The notes: generated by a model from the sequence alone, not told the origin. A DNA stretch of 48,833 nt from Oscillospiraceae bacterium (GCA_015068425.1 SVKK01000014.1:1-48833); one strand, 5' to 3'; shown: positions 39,034-47,744, counted from the first letter of the stretch. Numbers and translations are program-made.

Positions 39034-39993
39034 ATGAAAGAACTTATTATAAAACAAAATGACGCAGGTCAGCGTCTTGACCGTTTTGTAGGCAAGGCTG
39101 TGCCTCTGCTGCCTGAATCCTTGCTGCAGAAATATATCCGTCTCAAGCGTATAAAGCTCAACGGCAAGGGCGCGAAACGGGATACCCGTCTTGCCTTGGG
39201 TGACACACTGCAATTATACATCAACGATGAGTTTTTTGAAAAGCCCAAAGAGGAAAATTCTTACCTGAAAGTTTCCACTCCCCGACTTAACATCGTATAC
39301 GAGGATGAGAACATTCTCCTTGCGGACAAAAAGCCCGGAGTTCTCTGCCACAGCGCGGGAAAATGGGACTACAACACCCTCATCGCCAACATTCAGGCCT
39401 ACGCCTACCAGAAGGGCGAATGGAGACCAAGAGAGGAGCATAGCTTCGCTCCGGCTCTCTGCAACCGTATTGACCGCAACACCGGCGGCATTGTTATCGC
39501 TGCGAAGAATGCCGAAGCGCTGCGCATCCTCAACGACAAAATCCGCGACCGGGAGATTGATAAGCGCTACCTCTGTATAGTTCACGGCAGACCCAAGCCC
39601 GCCGAAGGCAGGCTGGAGGGCTATATTTTCAAGGACGCCAAGAAAAATCAGGTTTATGTGAAAGATCGCCCCGAGCCCGGTGCCAAAACCGCCGTTACGG
39701 ACTATAAGCTTATAAAAAGCGCCAACGGTCTCAGCCTTGTGGAGTGCACTCTCCACACAGGACGCACCCACCAGATTCGCGCCCAGATGTCCCATGCGGG
39801 CTGGCCTCTTTTGGGTGACGGCAAGTACGGCAGCGAGAGAAAAAATAAATCCTTCGGCGAGACGGAGGGGCAAGCTCTTTATTCCTATAAGCTCCGCTTC
39901 GACTTCCCCACCGACGCTGGAATTCTCAATTATCTCCGCGGCAGGGAGTTTGAAGTTACGGACATCGATTTTGTAAACAAATACTTCGGATAA
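39034..39993 (+). CDS. RluA-family pseudouridine synthase with S4 domain
   Basis: 319 residues. The S4 RNA-binding domain occupies ~1-70 (GQRLDRFVGKAVPLLPESLLQKYIRLKRIKLNG), and the catalytic region contains NRIDRNTGGIVIAAKN with the catalytic Asp, HGRPKPAEGRLEGYI and LHTGRTHQIRAQMSHAGWPLLGDGKYG. It isomerises uridine in rRNA or tRNA; the target (RluC, RluD or TruC-like) cannot be fixed by eye. The ATG is preceded by a modest AAAGGGG. The lipoprotein gene follows 13 bases later, so the two form one unit. Confidence 0.93.
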   Translation: MKELIIKQNDAGQRLDRFVGKAVPLLPESLLQKYIRLKRIKLNGKGAKRDTRLALGDTLQLYINDEFFEKPKEENSYLKVSTPRLNIVYEDENILLADKKPGVLCHSAGKWDYNTLIANIQAYAYQKGEWRPREEHSFAPALCNRIDRNTGGIVIAAKNAEALRILNDKIRDREIDKRYLCIVHGRPKPAEGRLEGYIFKDAKKNQVYVKDRPEPGAKTAVTDYKLIKSANGLSLVECTLHTGRTHQIRAQMSHAGWPLLGDGKYGSERKNKSFGETEGQALYSYKLRFDFPTDAGILNYLRGREFEVTDIDFVNKYFG

Positions 39994-40006
39994 GGAGAAC
40001 AAGAAG

Positions 40007-40852
40007 ATGAGGCGTATTATTTTCATTACACTAATTATCTGCTTTGCCCTTTCCCTTTGCGCCTGCGGAGATGCGGCAGGCGGTGAACCGGCCAATTCCC
40101 CCACTCCCAACCCCGACAACACTATGACTTATCCCGTGGAAGGCGGCGACGAGCTTTATATCGACCGCCCCATGCCCACTCCTCCCACTGAGAACGCAGA
40201 GTCTTCCGTTGCTCCTCAGCCCGAAGAGACGGCGGTGCCTATGGTGGAGCAGCCCTCACCCACTCCAGAGGCTCCCGTCAGCAAGTTCCCCTATACGTTA
40301 AGAATAGATAACCCCGCTCAGGGCATATATAAAGAGCCCTCCTATGACAGCGCCAAGGTGGGCATGGTAATCACCGCCACGGTCTACACCATTGTGGACG
40401 AAGCCACCGATGACGAGGGCATACTCTGGGGCAAGCTGAAATCCGGCGCAGGCTGGGTCGATCTGGACAGCATATATTCTTTCGACGGCAAAGTTCCCCT
40501 TGTAACCGCAAATTTTGCGGATCTCAACCGCATCGAAGAGCCCTTTGAGGCGTTTTATCCCGCTGAGCGTTATGACTGGGGTATTCTCGTTGACATCAGA
40601 GTTACCGCCCCCGTTACCGATGTGAAACTGCTGATGCTTGAGCCTTTGGATTACACGGTGTATGAGGAGTATTGCTATCTCGGCGGTCTTGAGCCGCTCC
40701 AGGCCTTCGTCACCGAGCTTTACTTCAGCGGCGACTTCACCACCTACGGACTTTCCTTCATTGATGAATACGGCATGGAACGCATTTTCGCCATCGGCCA
40801 AAGCGGCAGAAACGGCGAGCTTGTAGTCTGGGAAGTTACCGGAAATAGCTGA
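40007..40852 (+). CDS. lipoprotein with SH3-like domain
   Basis: 281 residues. MRRIIFITLIICFALSLCAC gives a lipoprotein signal with an LCAC lipobox. Residues ~25-95 are a Pro/Glu/Thr-rich spacer (PTPNPDN, MPTPPTENAE, PSPTPEAP). From ~98 comes a bacterial SH3-like module (LRIDNPAQGIYKEPSYDSAKVGMVI...WGKLKSGAGWVDLDSIYSF) and then a domain of ~120 residues of unknown fold. SH3 modules of this type often bind peptidoglycan. Function is unknown; it should be anchored on the outer face of the membrane. It is co-transcribed with the pseudouridine synthase and ends at a bidirectional terminator. Confidence 0.8.
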   Translation: MRRIIFITLIICFALSLCACGDAAGGEPANSPTPNPDNTMTYPVEGGDELYIDRPMPTPPTENAESSVAPQPEETAVPMVEQPSPTPEAPVSKFPYTLRIDNPAQGIYKEPSYDSAKVGMVITATVYTIVDEATDDEGILWGKLKSGAGWVDLDSIYSFDGKVPLVTANFADLNRIEEPFEAFYPAERYDWGILVDIRVTAPVTDVKLLMLEPLDYTVYEEYCYLGGLEPLQAFVTELYFSGDFTTYGLSFIDEYGMERIFAIGQSGRNGELVVWEVTGNS

Positions 40853-40858
40853 TTAATA

Positions 40859-40895
40859 AAAATGTCGTGTATCACATTCGATACACGACATTTTT
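40859..40895. terminator. bidirectional terminator
   Basis: AAATGTCGTGTAT, loop, ATACACGACATTTTTT between convergent genes; it touches the stop codon of the flavoprotein at 40895. Confidence 0.92.
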
Positions 40896-41389
40896 TATCC
40901 CCGCTTGGGCATGGGACGCTTTTTGGCGGTGAACTCCGGCACACGGATTTTGATGGCGGTAACTCCGCCCACCATCTTATCGGTGAATTCAAAATCTCTT
41001 CCGGTCTGGGTCTTCATCAGATATGTGAGGGCTTCCATTTTGCCCTCCGCGTCTTCAATGATTTCCGCCACGCCCTCTCCCATAACGGAGGAGTAGCACA
41101 CACCGTACTGGCAGGCAACAGCCCCTTCAAAGGGGACAACATCCGTATCTATCTCCACGAAAACATTGGGATTTTCCCGCAAAATATCCAGCTTGCGGCC
41201 TTTAGTGGCACCGTGAAGATAAAGCACCAAAGCATCATCCTCTATTCTGTAGCCATAATTCATAGGCACAACATAGGGCTTAGCCCCGTCTATCATTCCG
41301 ATATGGGCCACCTTGGCTCTTTCCAGAATGCCGAGAATTTCGGACATATCGGTAACTTCTCTTTCTCTTCTTGTTATTCCACGTTTCAT
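40895..41389 (-). CDS. pyridoxamine 5'-phosphate oxidase-like (Nim-type) FMN protein
   Basis: 164 residues. RAKVAHIGMIDGAKPYVVPMNYGYRIEDDALVLYLHGATKGRKLDILRENPNV is the FMN-binding split barrel of the PNPOx-like group, with the His in LHGATKGRK typical of NimA-type proteins (5-nitroimidazole reductase relatives). It may reduce small nitro or flavin substrates or simply bind FMN or heme; resistance cannot be claimed. ATG 41389 is backed by GAGGTG; further upstream codons would extend into the RluA gene region without a site. It follows the short RluA gene by 16 bp on the same strand. Confidence 0.85.
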   Translation of the reverse strand: MKRGITRREREVTDMSEILGILERAKVAHIGMIDGAKPYVVPMNYGYRIEDDALVLYLHGATKGRKLDILRENPNVFVEIDTDVVPFEGAVACQYGVCYSSVMGEGVAEIIEDAEGKMEALTYLMKTQTGRDFEFTDKMVGGVTAIKIRVPEFTAKKRPMPKRG

Positions 41390-41405
41390 AGCACACCTCA
41401 AAATC

Positions 41406-41993
41406 TTATTGCGCCCATTCGGGCAGTACCTCAAAGCTTCTCAGCTCACCATTATATGGAAAGCTCAGGCAGCAGGAGAAAAGGAAGGGGCTTTCCGCTT
41501 CATCTCTGGAGCCATATTTATGGTCGCCCACAAGGGGAAATCCCCGGGAGGAAAACTGAACTCTTATCTGGTGGCTGCGCCCCGTATGAAGGCGAATGCG
41601 CACAAGGCTTTTTTCTCCTGCGCTTATGGTTTTGAACTCCAGCCGAGCTTTTTTAACTCCTCCACGTTCCCGCTTCACAACAAAAACCTTGTTTTTCCGG
41701 GAGTCCTTCCACAAAAGATCCTCCCAGTCTCCTTCTTCGGGAGGGCAGCCGTGGACAAGAGCCACATATTCCTTCACCATTTCCCCATTTTGAATCATTC
41801 GGGAAAAGAGGGCTGCGGCGCTCTTCGTGCGGGCATAAACCATCACGCCGCCCACATTTTTATCAAGGCGGTGGAGGGTATATATCTCCCCACCCAACTG
41901 ATTTTTCAGAGCCTGCGGGATTTCGTGCTCAGAATCCAGTCCGACATCTTTGACACAGACCGCTATGAGATTATCATAATAGAGGATTTGCAT
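41406..41993 (-). CDS. short RluA-family pseudouridine synthase lacking an S4 domain
   Basis: 195 residues. Catalytic strip LHRLDKNVGGVMVYARTKSAA with Asp near residue 43, then KEYVALVHGCPPEEGDWED, RIRLHTGRSHQIRVQFSSRGFPLVGDHKYGS. It lacks the N-terminal S4 RNA-binding module of the larger paralog at 39034, as TruC- and some RluA-like enzymes do, and the end is short. The target uridine is unknown. It is separated from the PotCD gene by a hairpin (42010-42035) and reads into the Nim-like gene. Confidence 0.88.
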   Translation of the reverse strand: MQILYYDNLIAVCVKDVGLDSEHEIPQALKNQLGGEIYTLHRLDKNVGGVMVYARTKSAAALFSRMIQNGEMVKEYVALVHGCPPEEGDWEDLLWKDSRKNKVFVVKRERGGVKKARLEFKTISAGEKSLVRIRLHTGRSHQIRVQFSSRGFPLVGDHKYGSRDEAESPFLFSCCLSFPYNGELRSFEVLPEWAQ

Positions 41994-42009
41994 TGTTCTC
42001 TCTCCGTTT

Positions 42010-42035
42010 CAGGGGCGGCATAAATGCCGCCCCTG
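42010..42035 (-). terminator. hairpin after the polyamine transporter operon
   Basis: CAGGGGCGGCA and TGCCGCCCCTG pair around TAAA just after the potCD stop on the minus strand. It has no T-run, so the operon may read into the RluA gene. Confidence 0.6.
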
Positions 42036-42040
42036 AGAGT

Positions 42041-44023
42041 TTAGTTTACTTTGAGATTTTCCCAGAGGGTGTTGAGATAGTGGAGCATCTCCGTGCTCAT
42101 ATTGCGATAAGCATATTTGTTATAAAGCTCGGAGAAATCCTCCATCTCGGGATAGAGCACAGCCATTGCCTCCTCGCCCATATCCTCTATATAGGTCTCG
42201 CTCTCATAAACAAGGCGGTTGGGGGAAGCATAACAGGTATACTCCGCATTTGCCACTGCAGGCTCTTCGGAGAGCATATAGTTTATGAATATCTCCGCAA
42301 GCTCCTTATTCTCGCAGCAGGTGGGAATGCACATTGCGTCTATATAGTAGTTGGTGGGTTCGGGATAATAGAAGCGCAGATCCACATTGTCCGCCTGGGC
42401 GTCCTTCATGGTGAAGTAGTCACCTGCATAGTAGGCAGCAACGGAAGCCTCGCCGGACTCCATCATATTATAGATTTCGTCCATAACACGGCTCTTCACC
42501 AGAGGCAGCTGGGTTCTCAGCTCCTCAAAGGCCGCATCCCAGACGGCGTGGTCCGTGGTGTTAACATCCGCGTTCAGCTTATACATAGCGGTGCCGAAGG
42601 CATCGCGGGCATTATTGAACTGCAAAATCTGATTTGCGTACTTTTCGTTCCAGAGCAGATCCCAGGAGCCGGTATCCGCCTCATCCACCACATTGGCATC
42701 ATAGATAATGCCGATAATGCCGTAGGCATAGGGAACGGTATAGAGGTTATCCGGGTCATAATAGAGACCGCGGAAGCTTTCGTCAATATACTGATAATTG
42801 GGGATATTGCTGTAATCTATAGGCAGGAGCATATCCTCATTTATCATACGCTGAATCATATAGTCCGAGGGAATGATAACATCATAGCTGACAGCGCCGG
42901 AGGAAATCTTATTGTACATATCCTCGTTGGAGGCAAAGGTGGTGTAATTCACCTTTATCTTCTGTCCGTAGGTCTCCTTATACCAATCCTCGAACTCATC
43001 AATGGTGTCAAAACTGCCCTCGCTGCCGTCGGAGATATATTCGCCCCAGTTATACACATTAAGCTCCAGAGTGTCTCTTCCAACAAATGCATTTACGGCG
43101 ATTGCGGCAATGGCGACAAAGCCGATTATGGGGAGGACTATCTTGCGGACGGGGTTTTCAACGGGTTCGCGGCTCTTGCGCACCATTCTCTCCGCCTTTC
43201 TTGCGGCGCGCTGGCTGCGGCGGATCGCTCTTGCAGCTCTCGCATCGTCGTTATCCGACAGGTTGCTGAGAAGCAGCAGAGCCAAAATCACAAAGAAGAT
43301 AAGGGTTGCAAGGGCATACATTTTGGGCGTGACCGTTTTCTTGGTCATATTATAGATGCTTATGGGGAGGGTCTGGAAGCCGTTGCCGGAGGTGAAATAG
43401 CTTATGACGAAGTCATCAAGGCTCATGGTAAAGGCCATAATCATACCGGTGACAACGCCGGGCATTATTTCAGGCAGCTCCACCTTGAAGAAGGCTCTTA
43501 TGGGAGTGCAGCCCAGGTCCATAGCCGCTTCGGGCAGAGAAGGGTCCATCTGCTGCAGCTTCGGCAGCACCTGTAATATCACATAGGGCAGGCAGAAGGT
43601 TATATGGGCTATGAGCATAGTCCAGAAGCTGAGAGATGTGGTCGCACCAAAAATGCGTCCCACGAAAACGAACATCAGCATAAGGCTGATACCGGTGATT
43701 ATCTCCGGGTTTATCATGGGGATATTGGTGACCTGATCCAGAGCCGCTCTGTACCAGCGGCTGCGGAGCTTGTTGATACCCACGCTGGCAGCGGTGCCCA
43801 TAACTGTGGAGATAAGGGCGGCGCTTGTTGCCAGAATGAGGGTGTTTTTTACCGCGCCCAGAGTTTCGCTGTCACGGAAAAGCTCCTGATACCATTTCAG
43901 GGAAAAGCCGGAGAAAACGGAAAGGCTCTTGGCTTCATTGAAGGAGAACACCAGCAGTATGGCGATTGGCGCGAAGAGGAAAATGAAAATTATTGCGGTG
44001 TAAATTCTGGAGGCTGTTTTCAT
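42041..44023 (-). CDS. potCD: PotC-PotD fusion: polyamine ABC permease joined to its substrate-binding protein
   Basis: 660 residues. Residues 1-~255 are PotC: six membrane helices and the EAA loop EAAMDLGCTPIRAFFKVELPEIMPG (~165-190). A basic, Ala-rich cytoplasmic linker (~256-292: DDARAARAIRRSQRAARKAER) leads to another membrane helix (~293-313) and then PotD (~318-660): LNVYNWGEYISDG, YDVIIPSDYMIQRM, YAYGIIGIIYDAN, LQFNNARDAFGTAMY and YYAGDYFTMKD. The binding domain is thus tethered outside, next to the pore, instead of being a free lipoprotein. PotABCD imports spermidine/putrescine with ATP. The start overlaps potB by ATGA with GGAGGTG before it. Such fusions exist in some Firmicutes as I recall. 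Confidence 0.92.
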   Translation of the reverse strand: MKTASRIYTAIIFIFLFAPIAILLVFSFNEAKSLSVFSGFSLKWYQELFRDSETLGAVKNTLILATSAALISTVMGTAASVGINKLRSRWYRAALDQVTNIPMINPEIITGISLMLMFVFVGRIFGATTSLSFWTMLIAHITFCLPYVILQVLPKLQQMDPSLPEAAMDLGCTPIRAFFKVELPEIMPGVVTGMIMAFTMSLDDFVISYFTSGNGFQTLPISIYNMTKKTVTPKMYALATLIFFVILALLLLSNLSDNDDARAARAIRRSQRAARKAERMVRKSREPVENPVRKIVLPIIGFVAIAAIAVNAFVGRDTLELNVYNWGEYISDGSEGSFDTIDEFEDWYKETYGQKIKVNYTTFASNEDMYNKISSGAVSYDVIIPSDYMIQRMINEDMLLPIDYSNIPNYQYIDESFRGLYYDPDNLYTVPYAYGIIGIIYDANVVDEADTGSWDLLWNEKYANQILQFNNARDAFGTAMYKLNADVNTTDHAVWDAAFEELRTQLPLVKSRVMDEIYNMMESGEASVAAYYAGDYFTMKDAQADNVDLRFYYPEPTNYYIDAMCIPTCCENKELAEIFINYMLSEEPAVANAEYTCYASPNRLVYESETYIEDMGEEAMAVLYPEMEDFSELYNKYAYRNMSTEMLHYLNTLWENLKVN

Positions 44024-44916
44024 CTTGCACCTCCATAAGTCTTCTTATTGACGAAATACTTCATAATGGCCATGCCCACAAGGAGTATTATCATCAGTAT
44101 GAAAGCGATTGCAGCGGCAAAATGGAGATTATTTGCCACATACTGTCCCTCGATTGCGTCACCTATCAGGAAGAACTTGCCATTACCAAGCTTTTGGGAG
44201 ATATAGAAGGTGCTGATGGAGGGAATTAGAACCATGGTAACGCCGGAGATAACGCCGGGAAGGCTCAAGGGCCATATGACCCTTCTCAGTACGCTGACAC
44301 CGCTGCAGCCCAAGTCACGGGCAGCCTCGATGAGCTTGATATCCATCTTGGCCATAATGGAATAGATGGGCAGTATCATATACGGGAAATAGTCATAGAC
44401 CATACCGATGACTACCGCCGCCTCGGTGCCTATGATATGAACCTGACCCAGTCCCAGATAGCCGAGAATACCGTTGAGAATGCCGGTATCCTGCAGAATG
44501 GTCATCCATGCGTAGGTACGGATTAGGAAGTTCATCCACATAGGGATCATAATAAGGGTCATCATTGTTTTCTGTGCCTTCTCGGGGGCGCGTGCCATAA
44601 TATAAGCCGCGGGATAGCCAAGCAGGAGGCATATCAGGGTGGAGATTATGGCAAGCTTCAGGCTTCGCAGGAAAATAACTATATAGGTGCGTACCTCGCT
44701 CATGCTTCCGTCAGCATTGGCAACCTGACTTGTGGCAGTGAAGAAGCGGGTGATATTATCCGTTGTGAAGTTGAAGTTATTATCCGTGAAGGCATAATAT
44801 GCCACGAAAATAAGGGGCACTAAAATAAAAAGTGCCGACCAGAGGGTATAGGGAGCCAGAAGGCCGTGGCGTGCCCGAAACTCCCTTATCTCCCTTTCTG
44901 TTCGTCTTCTCCTCAT
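44020..44916 (-). CDS. potB: spermidine/putrescine ABC transporter permease PotB
   Basis: 298 residues with six or seven membrane segments ([55 protein letters not shown]). The EAA loop is [25 protein letters not shown], matching PotB/PotH. It pairs with the PotC half of the downstream fusion to form the channel. The start overlaps the PotA stop and the end overlaps potCD, each by ATGA, so stoichiometry is controlled translationally. No strong ribosome site precedes the start, which fits coupling. Confidence 0.93.
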   Translation of the reverse strand: MRRRRTEREIREFRARHGLLAPYTLWSALFILVPLIFVAYYAFTDNNFNFTTDNITRFFTATSQVANADGSMSEVRTYIVIFLRSLKLAIISTLICLLLGYPAAYIMARAPEKAQKTMMTLIMIPMWMNFLIRTYAWMTILQDTGILNGILGYLGLGQVHIIGTEAAVVIGMVYDYFPYMILPIYSIMAKMDIKLIEAARDLGCSGVSVLRRVIWPLSLPGVISGVTMVLIPSISTFYISQKLGNGKFFLIGDAIEGQYVANNLHFAAAIAFILMIILLVGMAIMKYFVNKKTYGGAR

Positions 44917-46058
44917 TCTTCAATCTCGCTTTCTGCGTCTGAAAGCTCATCCAGCTCGTTGGAGAAGGAGGAGTAGTCGCCGAACATTCCGGAGTATTCA
45001 CTCTTTTTCATAACATGGATGGCTTCGGGCTCGATATAGATGCCGATATGCTCATCAACGCCGCAGTAATCGGTTGTCTGAATCATCCACTTGAAGCCGT
45101 TTATATCAACGATTATTTCATAATGCACGCCCATAAAGGTGACAGAGCTTACAACACCCTGAAGCATACCCTTTTCAAGAGGTACAATATCCACATCCTC
45201 GGGGCGGACAACAACATCAACGCTCTCTCTGCGGCCAAAGCCCGCGTCAACGCAGTCAAAGGTATGGCCGGAGAAGGAGACCTTATAGTCAGAGAGCATA
45301 ATTCCGTCAACGATATTACTCTCGCCGATAAAGTCGGCAACGAAGGCGTTCTCGGGTTCGTTATAAATATCCGTGGGGGTGCCTATCTGCTGGATGCGGC
45401 CTTCGCTCATAACCACGATGGTATCGGACATACTGAGAGCCTCTTCCTGGTCATGGGTGACGAAAACGAAGGTTATGCCCGTTGCCTTCTGGATTTTCTT
45501 CAGCTCCTGCTGCATATCCTTGCGCAGCTTAAGATCCAGCGCACCGAGAGGCTCATCCAGAAGCAGCACCTTGGGATGGTTGACAAGGGCGCGGGCGATG
45601 GCAACGCGCTGCTGCTGTCCGCCGGAGAGACGGGTGACACTGCGGTTTTCAAAGCCTGTCAGCATAACAAGGCGCAGCATCTCGTTTACCTTTTCTTCTA
45701 TCTCAGCCTTCGGCAGCTTTCTCTCCCTAAGAGGGAAGGCAACATTTTCAAAAACGCTGAGATGGGGGAACAGGGCGTACTTCTGAAAAACGGTGTTTAC
45801 GTTGCGCTTATGGGGAGGTACATCGTTTATACGCTTACCCATAAAGACAATATCGCCTTCGTTGGGCTGCTCAAAACCGCCGATAAGGCGCAAAGTTGTG
45901 GTCTTGCCGCAGCCGGAGGGTCCCAGCAGCGTTATAAACTCGTTATCATAAATATCAAGGGAGATATCGTCCAGAACGACCTGACCGTCCTCCCAGCTCT
46001 TGGTTATATTTTTAAGCTGTATAAGCTTTTTTCTCTCTTCCAATTCATTTTCCTCCAT
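44913..46058 (-). CDS. potA: spermidine/putrescine ABC transporter ATPase PotA
   Basis: 381 residues. Walker [19 protein letters not shown], signature [18 protein letters not shown], Walker [14 protein letters not shown]-loop [16 protein letters not shown]; the C-terminal TOBE domain follows ([28 protein letters not shown]). It energises polyamine import. Two starts compete. ATG 46058 has no ribosome site and lies 23 bases after the regulator stop. TTG 46043 has GGAGG exactly 8 bases upstream and would give [13 protein letters not shown] list the ATG but think TTG may be the true start. It overlaps potB by 4 bases. The acidic tail ([16 protein letters not shown]) is unusual for PotA. Confidence 0.93.
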   Translation of the reverse strand: MEENELEERKKLIQLKNITKSWEDGQVVLDDISLDIYDNEFITLLGPSGCGKTTTLRLIGGFEQPNEGDIVFMGKRINDVPPHKRNVNTVFQKYALFPHLSVFENVAFPLRERKLPKAEIEEKVNEMLRLVMLTGFENRSVTRLSGGQQQRVAIARALVNHPKVLLLDEPLGALDLKLRKDMQQELKKIQKATGITFVFVTHDQEEALSMSDTIVVMSEGRIQQIGTPTDIYNEPENAFVADFIGESNIVDGIMLSDYKVSFSGHTFDCVDAGFGRRESVDVVVRPEDVDIVPLEKGMLQGVVSSVTFMGVHYEIIVDINGFKWMIQTTDYCGVDEHIGIYIEPEAIHVMKKSEYSGMFGDYSSFSNELDELSDAESEIEE

Positions 46059-46081
46059 TAGTTATAAAATGAAGTTTGGCT

Positions 46082-46615
46082 CTAAAACAGAGGCGGTGTG
46101 GATACCCACAGCACCTTCGCGGGATTTTTTCGTTCATTCAGAATATAGTGGAAGCTCTTGCCCTGCAGATAGAAGGTTTCACCCTTCTTTACAGGATAAT
46201 GCTTTCCGTCGCAGCAGAGCGTTACGCTGCCCTCAAGGACATAGGCAAACTCTTCGCCGTCATGTGGAGCCATTTCAAAGCTCTTTCCCCCTGCGGGAAG
46301 CTCAATAAGCACCGGCTCCATACGGTGGCGCTGGGAGTTGGGAACTATCCAGTTCACCGTGTGGGTTTCCCTCTCGTCCACATAGAAATCCGCCTTGCGG
46401 AAAATATATCGCTCGTCCTTATCCTCTCTGAAAAACTCGGAAAGGCTGCTGCCGAGAGCTTCAAGAATATCGTCCAGCGTTGCAATGGAGGGTGAGGTCA
46501 GATTGCGCTCAAGCTGGGAAAGAAAGCCCTTGCTCAATTCGCTTCGGCTTGCGAGCTCCTCAAGAGTAAGCCCTTTTTGTTTTCGAAGATGTTTTATCCT
46601 GCTTCCGATGTCCAC
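46082..46615 (-). CDS. XRE-type HTH plus cupin transcriptional regulator of the polyamine operon
   Basis: 177 residues. The helix-turn-helix is at ~5-60 (RIKHLRKQKGLTLEELASRSELSKGFLSQLERNLTSPSIATL), and the cupin barrel at ~105-177 (ELPAGGKSFEMAPHDGEEFAYVLEGSVTLCCDGKHYPVKKGETFYLQG, HYILNERKNPAKVLWV). This is the PuuR-like layout, where the cupin senses a small ligand; here polyamine is the natural guess. The start is GTG with GGAGGG about 9 bases upstream. It is first in the operon, followed at 23 bp by potA. Direct repeats of GTTTAGT around the start site (46635-46667) suggest autoregulation. Confidence 0.9.
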   Translation of the reverse strand: MDIGSRIKHLRKQKGLTLEELASRSELSKGFLSQLERNLTSPSIATLDDILEALGSSLSEFFREDKDERYIFRKADFYVDERETHTVNWIVPNSQRHRMEPVLIELPAGGKSFEMAPHDGEEFAYVLEGSVTLCCDGKHYPVKKGETFYLQGKSFHYILNERKNPAKVLWVSTPPLF

Positions 46616-46634
46616 AAAGCAGCCCTCCGTTTCT

Positions 46635-46702
46635 GTTTACTAAACTTTTTGTCTTCTATCACTAAACAAGACTTATTATAATACCCCCGCAGCAAATTGC
46701 AA
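46635..46702 (-). promoter_or_regulatory. promoter and GTTTAGT repeats of the polyamine operon
   Basis: On the minus strand: TTGCAA (46702-46697), 16-bp spacer, TATAAT (46680-46675). Downstream lie two GTTTAGT copies about 21 bp (two helix turns) apart; the nearer-to-gene one (46635-46645) is within the palindrome GTTTAgTAAAC. They cover the start of transcription and suit a dimeric HTH repressor, probably the product of the first gene. Confidence 0.7.
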
Positions 46703-46754
46703 CACCTTTCGTCAATTAATTTAAACTTTTTTTTCGATATATAAAACTTCCGGG

Positions 46755-46792
46755 TAAAAAAGCATCGCCGCGACCACTGCCGCGGCGATGCC
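46755..46792 (-). terminator. terminator of the Spo0A-like gene
   Basis: GCATCGCCGCGG and CGCGGCGATGC pair; TTTTTTAC follows on the minus strand. The GC-rich stem is strong. Confidence 0.9.
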
Positions 46793-46800
46793 GAATTTTC

Positions 46801-47562
46801 TTATTTTCTTTTTCTGTCTATTATCTCCAGTACCATTCTCATAAAGCGGGTGTTGCCGGGCTTTTTGTCAGGAGAAATCCAGATTTCATCGCTGAAATAT
46901 TCATCGCGTTTTCTCCTTCCTCCCTCTTTCCAAGCTATTTCGATGGCGCTTCTTATGCACCGTTCAAGATTGGCAGGGCTGGTGTCAAAGCGTTTTGCAA
47001 GCTCGGGATAAAGCACTTTTGTCACTCCGAGCAAAAGCTCCCTATCTTCATAGGTCATAGACAAAGCAGCTTTGAGATAGCTATAACCCATCAGATGCGG
47101 CATTATTCCGATTTTCAAAAGAATTTCGTCAATATCCCGCTCCAGTTCTTCCTTAAAGCGGCACTGTTTAAGCATTTCCTCGCTCTTGTCCCGTCCGCTG
47201 CACCCACGGATTGATTCTATCAATGCCGTTATTCTGCAGGGTTTCGGAAAAAAGCGGACAACACCAAGCGCACTTGCTTTCTCCGCCACAAAGTCGTTAA
47301 AAAATCCGGAACAGAAAATGGTGTAGGGCAGCTTTCCTTTATTTCTGAGTTGGTCGACAAGGCTCAGCCCCTCCATTTCTCTCAGGAGCAGGTCTGCAAT
47401 CAAAACATCCGGCGCATTCCGCAATATGAGTTCGGAAGCTTCCCTTCCGTTATCCACAGCTGCGACAACGCGCATATCTTCTTCAGCGTCAATTAGTTCG
47501 CTCAGCATTTTTCTGAAGCCTTCCGATGAATCGGCAATAATGACGCTGATTTGCTTTTCCAT
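46801..47562 (-). CDS. Spo0A-family sporulation response regulator, divergent (probably a paralog)
   Basis: 253 residues. The receiver domain has Asp57 (VLIADLLLREMEGL), Lys107 (FFPKPC) and Ser85 at the Thr/Ser switch, but the first acidic pair is reduced: Asp11-Ser12 where Spo0A has two aspartates, so metal binding or phosphorylation may be weakened. After a linker, the Spo0A C-terminal domain is clear: EILLKIGIMPHLMGYSYLKAAL, VTKVLYPELAKRFDTSPANLERCIRSAIEIAW. In the recognition helix Ser-Arg-Val of Bacillus is Ala-Asn-Leu, and an extra basic loop (GGRRKRDEYFSDEIW) follows. These changes suggest altered DNA choice. The ATG has GGAGTG upstream. Three 0A-box sequences lie before its promoter. 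It stands between polC and the polyamine operon, not near spoIVB. Confidence 0.8.
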   Translation of the reverse strand: MEKQISVIIADSSEGFRKMLSELIDAEEDMRVVAAVDNGREASELILRNAPDVLIADLLLREMEGLSLVDQLRNKGKLPYTIFCSGFFNDFVAEKASALGVVRFFPKPCRITALIESIRGCSGRDKSEEMLKQCRFKEELERDIDEILLKIGIMPHLMGYSYLKAALSMTYEDRELLLGVTKVLYPELAKRFDTSPANLERCIRSAIEIAWKEGGRRKRDEYFSDEIWISPDKKPGNTRFMRMVLEIIDRKRK

Positions 47563-47599
47563 TTCTTTTCACTCCATAACTCAAATGAATTATGCTTGC

Positions 47600-47698
47600 A
47601 TTTTAGCATATATTCCCAGTGTTTTACAACATTCCGCATAAGTCTATTTATCGACATTTTCTGTCGATAAATAAAAGCTTATATCAAAACCTGTCGAA
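47600..47698 (-). promoter_or_regulatory. promoter with three 0A boxes upstream of the Spo0A-like gene
   Basis: On the minus strand: TTGTAA (47629-47624), 18-bp spacer, extended -10 TGCTAAAAT (TAAAAT at 47605-47600). Upstream, TATTTATCGACA (47645-47656) and TGTCGATAAATA (47662-47673) form a perfect 12-bp inverted repeat around five bases. Each arm holds TGTCGAT, one base from the 0A box TGTCGAA. A perfect TGTCGAA is at 47692-47698. The placement upstream of -35 suits activation by Spo0A~P. Confidence 0.7.
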
Positions 47699-47700
47699 TA

Positions 47701-47736
47701 TAAAAAGGAGTTCGCCTTAGGCGGACTCCTTTTTAT
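47701..47736 (-). terminator. terminator of polC
   Basis: AAAAAGGAGTTCGCC, TTA loop, GGCGGACTCCTTTTT, 9 bases after the polC stop on the minus strand. Confidence 0.93.
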
Positions 47737-47744
47737 TATTTGGA

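Noticed and set aside
40895-41389. Nitroimidazole resistance gene (nim)
   Set aside because: Only the fold and a typical His are visible; many relatives have no role in resistance, so I give the family only.
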